Positions 35,586 through 43,432 of a DNA stretch of 64,000 nt are shown here, in pieces. Under the pieces are notes generated by a model, which worked only from the letters and a program-made list of their open reading frames with translations, did not search any database and was not told where the DNA came from. The stretch is from Nocardia sp. SYP-A9097 (lineage in GTDB: Bacteria > Actinomycetota > Actinomycetes > Mycobacteriales > Mycobacteriaceae), in contig NZ_WJIC01000035.1 of the NCBI RefSeq assembly GCF_009649815.1, positions 1-64,000 of the forward strand. Reading direction: 5' to 3'. A program made the position numbers and the translations under genes. The first letter of the stretch is position 1; every line of letters starts with the position of its first letter.

Positions 35586-36356
35586 CTATTTCGTGAAGTT
35601 GCTGTCGTCAATACCGGTAGAACTATGCTCTTCCAATAGAGGCCGGAATCCTTCACTGACCTCCGGCCAACCCAGGACCGCCGCCATCTTCGAGGTCAAC
35701 TCGGCCAAGACTTGAATTTGATCGGTCTCGCCGCTTACCCGATCAACCAGGCCCACAACGGTCTTCGCGAACTTGGTGACCGAATCGTCGTGGCGGTCCG
35801 CATGGTTGATCAACGGCCTGACGGATTTGTCGAAACTTTCCCAGTCGATAGTCGAATCTCCGTTCTCCAGACTTCGCATCAGCCACCACAGTTGCGCCTG
35901 TCGCGGATCGCCGAGTGTCACATCACCGAAGGACTCGAGGCGCTGACGTGTGGCGTCCTGTTCGAGGTGTATCACGCGTCGAGCGTCGTTGTAGCGTTCG
36001 GCCTTCGCGATGGAATCCGGGGGCAGCCGGAGTCGCAGCCTTGCCTTGTACTCGACCCCCGATTCCGCATCCTCTGTTCGCCATTCGGTCAGAGCACGAG
36101 CTATCTGCTGTTCGGCTTCGAACATCATGTCCGGGTCCACCGCCCGGCTGATCTTGCTCGTACGGCCGTAGCACGCCGCGAGCGCGGTCGCACGAGCTGC
36201 TGTAACAGACAGCCGCACAGCCTGATCCGGCGCTCGGCGGAACCAGACACGCCCACGAACCGCGAAGCTGATCCCGGGTATCGCGGTGGGAAGTGGTGCG
36301 GCAAGCCGGGTATGACGCACTTGCCGCAAGCCCCATCGCTGGATTCGGCTGGACAT
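35586..36356 (-). CDS. Unknown 256-aa protein, third gene of nuclease-NTPase operon
   Basis: The ATG at 36356 directly follows the TAG of the NTPase gene, so the two are coupled. Residues 20-60 read like beta strands (GISFAVRGRVWFRRAPDQAV). A long helical middle follows (VEYKARLRLRLPPDSIAKAE, then DARRVIHLEQDATRQRLESF), then a polar C-terminus ending DDSNFTK. The strand-then-helix arrangement recalls SPFH/band-7-like scaffolding proteins, but no membrane segment is visible and I would not assign it. It probably works with the nuclease and NTPase. Confidence 0.65.
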   Translation of the reverse strand: MSSRIQRWGLRQVRHTRLAAPLPTAIPGISFAVRGRVWFRRAPDQAVRLSVTAARATALAACYGRTSKISRAVDPDMMFEAEQQIARALTEWRTEDAESGVEYKARLRLRLPPDSIAKAERYNDARRVIHLEQDATRQRLESFGDVTLGDPRQAQLWWLMRSLENGDSTIDWESFDKSVRPLINHADRHDDSVTKFAKTVVGLVDRVSGETDQIQVLAELTSKMAAVLGWPEVSEGFRPLLEEHSSTGIDDSNFTK

Positions 36357-38222
36357 CTAGCCCCGGTTCCGTGCCGGTTCGGTAGCGGTGATGAGCACCT
36401 GACCCCAGAAGTCCATGTTGCCGGACTCTTTCGAGTTGAGGAGCCGCCGCAGGATCCGGTCCCGCAACCGCGGCGCGTAAAGCACCGCCAGGAACTCGAC
36501 TGTCGCAGTCGTATCCAGGTCCCCGTGCTCTGCGAAGTCTGCCCACTTCTCGAGGACGGTGTCTGCGGCGTCAGCGGAGTCCGAATTTTCCAGGGCCGTC
36601 TGGAAATACTCGATCAAGCGGCTCTCCCCGGCCGATTCACCGGTCGTCAGGCCGAGTTCATGGTGCAGGAACTGGACGCCTTCCGGTCGGCTGGCCAAGG
36701 CGAGAAGGCAATTGATCCCAGCCAGTTCGGAGTTGGCGTTCGAGATCCACGCGTCGATGGCCAGGAGTACTTTCCGCGGATGAAGGGCCGCCAGGGCATT
36801 GATGGTTTGGACGAGTGTGGGGTTGTCCGGTTGCGACCGCTGCGCGGCGTGACGGAGTCGTACCAGGGCCTGGTCAGGCATTTCCGCGCCGAACAGCCCG
36901 CCGCAGATTTCCGTGACGAGCTCGACGGTGTCGGCAGTGGGGGAGCCCTTCACCCACGTGTTGAGACGCTCGCGCATATGTGTTCCGAACCGCGGATCGA
37001 GTGCGCCTCGGGTGAATACGCGAACGGCGAGATTGCGGCGGCCGGCCACCAGCTTGTCGCGAAGGCACCGCATCAGGTAGTCGTCACGGCGGTCGACAAC
37101 GATCTCGAAGATGGCGTCCACCACCAGCTCGGCGTCCGCGAGCGGGAGGCTGGCCGCTTGCTCGACGATCCAACCTGTGAGCAGACCGGTCTGGTCCGTG
37201 AACTGCTCCCACAGATGGCGGCGAACGGCGGCGGCGAATCCGTGTTTGCCTGGCAGTAACCTGACCTTGTCGATCTGGACTTCGAGCTTGGCCTCCGTAA
37301 GTCGGCGCGAGGTCGGAGCATCCGCCAGAATTGTTGCGGGACTGCGATTTTCGCCGAGCAATTTGCGCAACGCCTCGGCCATGCGAAGAATCGATTGCTG
37401 GTTGCCGCCATCGCAGAACGCCCCGGACCACCACAGCGCTCGCGCGGCGAGGCCGTCCGGAATGTCGTTGTCGATATCGCTGCGCCAGTCCATGTACTCG
37501 GAGACGATCGTCGCGGGGTCAGCCTGCGGATTCCGCATGATGATCCCTACAAGCCGACACATATCGGCGGCGTTCGGGTTTGATCCCCAGACCTGGCCGT
37601 ATGACTGGTGCGCGACAAGGTCTTTCGGATCGGCGATGCCACGTGCGGACAGTTCGGCCGTCACGAGCTGCCACGGGTCCGGAGGTCCCAGCTCGACAGT
37701 CTGGCTTTCCACCCCGGCGGCCCAGGCCCCGGACCACGCCGGTTTCGTCGTGGTGACCACCAGATAGATGCGCTTGGTGCGCACGTAATCGAGGAGCTTC
37801 TTCGCGAACTCCTCGGTGGCCTGTTCCGCGGTGGGCTCGGTCATATCCAGCAGGTAGGCCTCTTCGGGCCGCAGCACGGTAGGCATCAGTTTCGTTTGCG
37901 GCCGTGCCCATTCGGGTTCCAGCGTGGAGACTTTGCCGATGCCACACTGCTTCTCGAGGAGGTGCAAGGCGGCGGTGCGCCGCCCGGTGCCGGAGTCGGC
38001 CACCAGCACGAGCAACCTGTCATTCTTAAGGATGCTCGCGGCGAGCTGCCAATCGCCGGACGGTACTACGAATCTTTCCGCAGCGGATGCGGCGAAGTCG
38101 TGAGCAGGCACGATCGTCGGAGCTACGAATCCCTCGCCGAAGTAGTTGTGGTGGAAGTTCTGGTCGCGCTGCGCGACGAACAGCGGGCTTTCTCCGTGGT
38201 TTTCGATGCTCAGGTGGGTCAT
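36357..38222 (-). CDS. P-loop NTPase, second gene of nuclease-NTPase operon
   Basis: The 621-aa protein starts at ATG 38222 with GAGGAG upstream. The nucleotide-binding loop reads VLVADSGTGRRTAALHLL (about residues 50-67). The usual GKT is GRRT, a variant I recall from other actinobacterial NTPases. A Walker-B-like strand is EEAYLLDMTEP, and YLVVTTTKPAW follows. The remaining 400 residues are helical, suggestive of a repeat-type sensor or scaffold. The N-terminus carries IENHGESPLFVAQRDQNFHH, nearly repeated at the C-terminus of the preceding nuclease-like protein. I infer a STAND-like or AAA-like sensor that controls the nuclease. Confidence 0.72.
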   Translation of the reverse strand: MTHLSIENHGESPLFVAQRDQNFHHNYFGEGFVAPTIVPAHDFAASAAERFVVPSGDWQLAASILKNDRLLVLVADSGTGRRTAALHLLEKQCGIGKVSTLEPEWARPQTKLMPTVLRPEEAYLLDMTEPTAEQATEEFAKKLLDYVRTKRIYLVVTTTKPAWSGAWAAGVESQTVELGPPDPWQLVTAELSARGIADPKDLVAHQSYGQVWGSNPNAADMCRLVGIIMRNPQADPATIVSEYMDWRSDIDNDIPDGLAARALWWSGAFCDGGNQQSILRMAEALRKLLGENRSPATILADAPTSRRLTEAKLEVQIDKVRLLPGKHGFAAAVRRHLWEQFTDQTGLLTGWIVEQAASLPLADAELVVDAIFEIVVDRRDDYLMRCLRDKLVAGRRNLAVRVFTRGALDPRFGTHMRERLNTWVKGSPTADTVELVTEICGGLFGAEMPDQALVRLRHAAQRSQPDNPTLVQTINALAALHPRKVLLAIDAWISNANSELAGINCLLALASRPEGVQFLHHELGLTTGESAGESRLIEYFQTALENSDSADAADTVLEKWADFAEHGDLDTTATVEFLAVLYAPRLRDRILRRLLNSKESGNMDFWGQVLITATEPARNRG

Positions 38223-38248
38223 ATTCACCGCTCCTCTTGTAATGTGCG

Positions 38249-39160
38249 CTATTTGGATTGCTCGTTGAACGACATGCCGCCGTGGAAGTTCTGATCGCCG
38301 CCGGCGACGAAAGACGGCGCTGAGCCGTAGTTGTTGACCGTGATGCCCGGCGGAGGGCGCGGCTCTTCGCCTGGCTCCGCGAGCCGGATTCCGAATCGGT
38401 CGTGGAGAGTCACCCGAAGATGCCCGGCGTCGACCACTCCACCGCGCGGACCGAACTCCCCGGCGAGTCCGCGCAGATGTTGTAGAAGGTCGGCTGGCGT
38501 AGTGCCCGAACCGGATGCGACCGGTGTCAATCCGTCTAGTTCGGCGCGCCAGTCGCGGCCCAAGTCGACTTGCCAAATATGCAGAGCGCTCAGGATTCGG
38601 TGGGCCGCCTCGTCGATCGCGCCCTCCTGCCGGATGCCGGTCGCACGCGAAACAGCCTCGGTCACATGGTCATACCGATTCCGGAGCTCCGCTTTGGTGA
38701 CCAGCGGGCGCAACAGCTCGACATATGTCTCATGCTGGACGTGCGCTCGAGCCATGTCGGTCAGGGTTGTCAAGTCCGTCAAGCCCTTCACCGGTCCCGG
38801 CGCCGCCAACGCCAATTTCATTGAGCCATTGGCGATTTCATCTGTGTGATCGAGGCACACCGCGTGGGCGGCCTGCATGACTTCGATGAAGTCCGGATCG
38901 CTTGCCGTCGGACGAATCCCCAGTTTGACCTGAATCTGGACGCTCGCCGCCGTTCCCGCAGGGTCGGCGAACGCGACGATATCGTCGAACCGGAAGCCGG
39001 AATTGCGCTGCTGCAGACCGATCCGGGCTACCGGTAGTTCGCTCCCGACCGGCAGGTGCGCGCCGCGCAGCATTCGACTGAGCAGCAGCGTGGCCACGTC
39101 GTACTCGAACTCGTGCCCCGCTCCGCCCGAGGCAAGCGGGGATACCAATCGATCTGTCAT
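38249..39160 (-). CDS. PD-(D/E)XK nuclease-like protein, first gene of the operon
   Basis: The 303-aa protein starts at ATG 39160. The N-terminal 100 residues fit the dsDNA-nuclease/DUF4297-like pattern seen in Cap4 and other defence effectors: GGAGHEFEYDVATLLLSRML, then a FRFDDIVAF aspartate and SVQIQVKLG, giving E...D...QxK. The middle is helical. The C-terminus after a proline-rich linker (PRPPPG) is VNNYGSAPSFVAGGDQNFHG, which shares its core with the N-terminus of the next protein. The NTPase gene follows after 26 bases. The nuclease fold is a motif-level call made by eye. Confidence 0.7.
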   Translation of the reverse strand: MTDRLVSPLASGGAGHEFEYDVATLLLSRMLRGAHLPVGSELPVARIGLQQRNSGFRFDDIVAFADPAGTAASVQIQVKLGIRPTASDPDFIEVMQAAHAVCLDHTDEIANGSMKLALAAPGPVKGLTDLTTLTDMARAHVQHETYVELLRPLVTKAELRNRYDHVTEAVSRATGIRQEGAIDEAAHRILSALHIWQVDLGRDWRAELDGLTPVASGSGTTPADLLQHLRGLAGEFGPRGGVVDAGHLRVTLHDRFGIRLAEPGEEPRPPPGITVNNYGSAPSFVAGGDQNFHGGMSFNEQSK

Positions 39161-39312
39161 GACTTGCCCACATGCCGCGCCCGGCGACTTCCTCGGTGCT
39201 GCTGAAGGTTCTCGCTCATCTATGCCTCCCGTGTTCGAGTCGCGGATTGTTTTCGCGCTGCGATTCCCAGTCGCGACCGATGTACACAGACCGTAACATG
39301 ACTGAAAACATT

Positions 39313-39342
39313 AACACCAGCGATCTTGGTGTTTGATTTTTT
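39313..39342 (+). promoter_or_regulatory. Hairpin plus T-run in the methyltransferase leader
   Basis: AACACCA (39313-39319) and TGGTGTT (39327-39333) form a perfect 7-bp stem with a 7-base loop. TTTTTT follows at 39337-39342. This looks like an intrinsic terminator, but the upstream gene runs the other way and the next gene starts 44 bases later. It may be a transcription attenuator or a protein-binding dyad for the methyltransferase operon. The surrounding 39280-39345 sequence is AT-rich for this genome. Confidence 0.5.
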
Positions 39343-39386
39343 CGAACCGGCCGGTAAGGATGGCGGTTGTATCCGAGAGGAGGGAC

Positions 39387-41405
39387 ATGTCGAATCTTGT
39401 TCCACCGGTGACCGCCACCGAGATCTCGCGTCTAGCCGGAGTCACCCGCGCTACCGTCAGCAACTGGCGGCGTCGGCACGCTGACTTCCCTCAGCCGATC
39501 GGCGGCACCGAGGCCCGCCCGGTGTTCGATCTGAACGAAGTGCAGAGCTGGCTGGCCGGACACGGGCGAGACGCCATTGAATCGCCGATCACCGAACTGC
39601 GGACCTGGGTACGTTCTTCTCTGAGTGCGGGAGAGATGGCCCAGATGATGGCCTCGCTGAGGCCGACCGATAGTGGCTGGACGGTGTCCGCAAGCGATGA
39701 ACACTCCAGCTCCAGGCTTCTGCCGATGATGGACGCGGTTACCGAGGCGGATGGCAGCCGGGCAGCTGTCGATGCCCTCGCCGAATATGCTCTGGGTTCG
39801 GATTCCTCGGGTGGTGTTTACCTCACCCCTGCCCCGGTCGCGCATTTGATGGCCGCTCTCGCGAATCCTGTTGCGTCGCAAAGATTCGAGAGTGTCCTCG
39901 ACCCCGCATGCGGAAGCGGGTCACTGCTCACTGCCGCGGCGCGCGCCGGGGCTGGTCAGCTGTACGGCCAGGACGTGCTGGCTATTCAGGCGCAGCGCGC
40001 CGCCTTGAATGTGGAAGCCGAGACCGGGCGCATACCGACTGTGCACGTAGGCGACAGTCTGCACGCGGATGCTTTCCCCGGTCTGGAAGTCGATGCTGTG
40101 CTGTGCAATCCCCCCAGCGCACAACGCGATTGGGGTTCGGAATCCCTCAATATGGCCGACTCGCGCTGGGACTATGGCCTCCCGCCGCGCGGTGAATCCG
40201 AACTGGCTTGGGTGCAGCACGCGATCGCGCATCTGCGGCCGGGCGCGACGGGCGCGCTCCTGTTGCCCCCTGCGGTGGCGGCTCGCGGTTCCGGGCGGCG
40301 CATTCGTGGTGAGCTACTGCGGCAGGGTGCATTGCGCGCGGTGATCGGGTTGCCTGCCGGCGCGGCGCAGCCATGGCAAGTGGCGCTACAGATCTGGGTC
40401 GTGCGCAAACCCGAACCGAGGACCCCGATGCTCGATAGTGTGCTGTTCGTCGACACCGCGGAACTGCCTCGGGCCATGGGATCCGGCGAAGGTATCGACT
40501 GGCCCTCCGTCGCGGATACCGTAATCACCTCGTGGCGAGCCTTCGAGGCGGGTTCCTTCGATGCCGCGACCGTACCGGGGGTGGCGACCGCGGTGCGAGT
40601 GGTGGAGGTGCTCGATGACACTGTCGATCTCACCCCCGCCCGCTTTGTTCGGTCCTCCTTGGATCCGGGCGCGGTCGCGAATCAGGTGGATATCGCTGCC
40701 GGCCGTCTCGCCGCGGCGGTGTCCGAATTGGCGACAGCTTCTTCGTCTCTGCGCGAATGGGCGGCGCCCACCGGCCGATCCTGGCGCACCGCCACCATCG
40801 CTGATCTGGCGAGCAATGGTGTCCTGCAATGGTTCCGGGCCTGCGCGTCGAGCTCGGAAGCATCCACGACCGCCGATGCTCGCCGCGTTCTCACCGCACC
40901 CGACGTAGCCACCGGTGTACCCGCCTCGGGGACCTATGCGAACTCCGCCCCCGCCGAGGAGATCGCGATCGAACCCGGCGACGTCCTGATCCCGGCCGTC
41001 CGCAGCAGCCGCACCGGCGGCCGCAGCGCCCGCGTTGCGGATCCCGGTGATGTAGGCGCGATCCGCGGCCCCCACCTACACCTGCTCCGCCCGACCCCCG
41101 GCCGCTCGGTCGGCTGGTTCCTGGCCGGTTTCGCCGGCGGCTCGGACAATTCGTCGATGACCCGGACCGCCACCATCCGTTTCGACCCGGGTCGCCTGCG
41201 AATACCGTTGCTGCCCTTGGCCGAACAACAACGCTACGGCGAATCCTTCCGTCGGCTCTACCTACTCCGCGCCGCCGCCCGCCGCGCTGACGATGAGGCC
41301 GCGCGAGCCGCGGATCTGATGACCACCGGCCTCACCGCCGGCGCGCTGGCACCACCTGAAGCCCCTGACACAGGGGACCCGGCCCTCTGTGGCGGTACCG
41401 AGTAA
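39387..41405 (+). CDS. N6-methyltransferase-like protein with HTH, copy 1 (atypical motif IV)
   Basis: The 672-aa protein starts at ATG 39387, after a very strong GAGAGGAGGG. Residues 8-55 form an excisionase/MerR-like wing-HTH (ATEISRLAGVTRATVSNWRR). Next comes an N6_Mtase-type domain with motif I LDPACGSGSLL (D172 on). The C-terminus resembles a half HsdS target-recognition domain (IPLLPLAEQQRYGESFRRL). So it is an M-S fusion in the style of type I/BcgI-like enzymes. Motif IV, normally NPPF or NPPY, reads NPPS (N241-S244), which removes the aromatic residue that stacks on the flipped base. Activity is uncertain. A homologue follows at once. Confidence 0.82.
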   Translation: MSNLVPPVTATEISRLAGVTRATVSNWRRRHADFPQPIGGTEARPVFDLNEVQSWLAGHGRDAIESPITELRTWVRSSLSAGEMAQMMASLRPTDSGWTVSASDEHSSSRLLPMMDAVTEADGSRAAVDALAEYALGSDSSGGVYLTPAPVAHLMAALANPVASQRFESVLDPACGSGSLLTAAARAGAGQLYGQDVLAIQAQRAALNVEAETGRIPTVHVGDSLHADAFPGLEVDAVLCNPPSAQRDWGSESLNMADSRWDYGLPPRGESELAWVQHAIAHLRPGATGALLLPPAVAARGSGRRIRGELLRQGALRAVIGLPAGAAQPWQVALQIWVVRKPEPRTPMLDSVLFVDTAELPRAMGSGEGIDWPSVADTVITSWRAFEAGSFDAATVPGVATAVRVVEVLDDTVDLTPARFVRSSLDPGAVANQVDIAAGRLAAAVSELATASSSLREWAAPTGRSWRTATIADLASNGVLQWFRACASSSEASTTADARRVLTAPDVATGVPASGTYANSAPAEEIAIEPGDVLIPAVRSSRTGGRSARVADPGDVGAIRGPHLHLLRPTPGRSVGWFLAGFAGGSDNSSMTRTATIRFDPGRLRIPLLPLAEQQRYGESFRRLYLLRAAARRADDEAARAADLMTTGLTAGALAPPEAPDTGDPALCGGTE

Positions 41406-41492
41406 TCGTTGGTGAGTGCGTCCAACTCACCGCGTGAACTGCATACACTGTGCTCGAGAATTGGAATCTCGTCCGGTGTGAAGGGCAGGGTG

Positions 41493-43346
41493 ATGACGAG
41501 CCAGGATGCGACCCTCACGGCAGCGGACATCGCGAGGATGACCGGATACGGCCGCGCTGCCGTGAGCAACTGGCGGCGGCGGTACTCGGACTTCCCCCGG
41601 CCGGTGGGTGGCACCTCGGCGAGTCCGCTGTTCTCGCTGGCCGAAGTCGAGCAGTGGCTTGTCCGCGCGGGTAAGCGGGTCGAGGTTTCCGAAGAAGATC
41701 TCTGGTGGCAGCAGCTCCGATCCGCGACCGACGATTTGGGACTGGCGCGGGCCGTCGCTGAGGTCGGTCGCAAGGTCAACGAATCGGTGACCGGAGGTAC
41801 CTCGCCGGATTTGCCTTCGGGCTTGATCGAGGGACTGGGCGCTGCGGAGGCGTATGAGTTCATTGTCGCGCGATATCTCGAAGCCCATTCCAGGCGCGTC
41901 GCGGTGACCCCGGCCGCTACCGCGAGATTGATGGTCGATATCGCCGAAGTCGATGATGCGGCGGTCTTCGATCCCGCCTGCGGAGTCGGAACCTTGTTGA
42001 AAGCCGCGGGTGCGGCGGGCGCGGCGTTGCTGGCCGGTCAGGAACGCGATGCCGACGCTGCGCTCATCACCGCATCGCGTCTGGCGCTGGCCGGGGGGAA
42101 CGCGGAAATCCGGAGCGGGGATTCCTTGCGGGACAACTCGTTCGGGGGTTCGGCATTCGATGCCGCGTTGTGCGACCTGCCTTTCGGTGATCGGGATTGG
42201 GGATTCCCGGAGCTGTCCAGTGACCTGCGGTGGGTGTACGGTCTGCCGCCACGTGGGGAGCCAGAGCTGGCCTGGGTGCAACATCTGCTGTGGCATCTCA
42301 AGCCGGGTGGCAGAGCGGTTGTCTTGCTTCCGGCCGTGGTGTCCGACCGAACTTCGGGAAGGCGGGTCCGGGCGAGTCTGCTTCGTGCCGGTGCATTGCG
42401 GGCGGTCTTCGCTTTACCGGGCAGTTCGGCTGCCGGCTCGACGGCAGTGCCGCATCTGTGGGTCCTGCGGCAGCCCGTCCAGGGCGACCCGCTGCCTCCT
42501 CGCGTGCTTTTTGCCGATATCACTGCCGGTCCGGTCGGTCGAGTGCTCGATGTGTGGCGGAGTTTTCTCACGAAGCCTGATTCGGAACCGCTGGCGGGGT
42601 ACGCGGTTCCGCTCATGGAACTTCTGGACGATCGAGTGGACCTGAATCCGACTCGTTTCGAAAAGGTTGTGGGACAGGGTGATCGGAACGTTGCGGTCAT
42701 CCGTGCCGAGCTCGTCGATCTGCTCGCTGAGTCGGCGCGGGTGGTGGAGATGCTGTCGGAGGTGGTGTCCTCGCCGAATACGACACTGATGACCACGGTG
42801 GGTGAGCTGCTGCGCATCGGCGCGGTTTCCCTCTTGCGCGCACCCGCGCGGATGGACACCACGATCGGCGACCTGCCCGTGCTCGGCGTCGAGGATCTTG
42901 TTGCGGGACGGTCGCCGTCCGGCTTGACGACGGATACTCCCGGTGTGGTTCTGCTCGAACCGGGGGATGTCGTGGTCGCCGAGGGGCGCAATCGGTACGA
43001 TCCGCTCGTCGTCACCGAAGGCGGAGCGGCTCTGGGGCCGCGGCTGTATGCGCTTCGTCCGGAGTCGGATCGGATCGATTCGAATTTCCTTGCCTGCTCG
43101 CTGCATGCCGTCATGCTGGGACGTTCGGAGTCGGCCTCGGCCAGCGCTCGCTCGGATGTCCGCCGCGTGCCTGTCGCCCAGCTGTCGCTGCGAGATCAAC
43201 GCGAGTATGGGGCGGCGTACCGGAAGGTCCGGGCGGCATCGCTGGCCCTGCGTCGGGTCGCGGAGTCGGGTGACGCCCTTGTCGCCCGGCTGGTTGATGG
43301 TCTGGCCGACGGAACATTGCGACCAGATTCGGGTCAATTGTCGTGA
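41493..43346 (+). CDS. N6-methyltransferase-like protein with HTH, copy 2 (motif IV DLPF)
   Basis: The 617-aa protein starts at ATG 41493 with GGGCAGGG upstream. It has the same layout as the preceding gene: HTH (AADIARMTGYGRAAVSNWRR), motif I FDPACGVGTLL (D160 on), shared segments YGLPPRGEPELAWVQHLLWH, and an HsdS-like tail. Motif IV is D-L-P-F (D228-F231) instead of N-P-P-F. Loss of the first proline is unusual for an active enzyme. The two proteins may act as a pair, each missing a different feature, or may be DNA-binding regulators. The DISARM operon begins 86 bases downstream on the same strand. Confidence 0.8.
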   Translation: MTSQDATLTAADIARMTGYGRAAVSNWRRRYSDFPRPVGGTSASPLFSLAEVEQWLVRAGKRVEVSEEDLWWQQLRSATDDLGLARAVAEVGRKVNESVTGGTSPDLPSGLIEGLGAAEAYEFIVARYLEAHSRRVAVTPAATARLMVDIAEVDDAAVFDPACGVGTLLKAAGAAGAALLAGQERDADAALITASRLALAGGNAEIRSGDSLRDNSFGGSAFDAALCDLPFGDRDWGFPELSSDLRWVYGLPPRGEPELAWVQHLLWHLKPGGRAVVLLPAVVSDRTSGRRVRASLLRAGALRAVFALPGSSAAGSTAVPHLWVLRQPVQGDPLPPRVLFADITAGPVGRVLDVWRSFLTKPDSEPLAGYAVPLMELLDDRVDLNPTRFEKVVGQGDRNVAVIRAELVDLLAESARVVEMLSEVVSSPNTTLMTTVGELLRIGAVSLLRAPARMDTTIGDLPVLGVEDLVAGRSPSGLTTDTPGVVLLEPGDVVVAEGRNRYDPLVVTEGGAALGPRLYALRPESDRIDSNFLACSLHAVMLGRSESASASARSDVRRVPVAQLSLRDQREYGAAYRKVRAASLALRRVAESGDALVARLVDGLADGTLRPDSGQLS

Positions 43347-43432
43347 ATTGAATACACATTGAATCGCCGAGTGGACTTCGGTTCCGTTGGCTACAGTGAC
43401 TAACGCGTGCGCTGATCTAACTGAGGAGAGTC

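Noticed and set aside
38223..38576. 118-residue N-terminal extension of the NTPase
   Set aside because: It overlaps the nuclease-like gene, is Arg-rich and low in structure, and ATG 38222 has a GAGGAG site.
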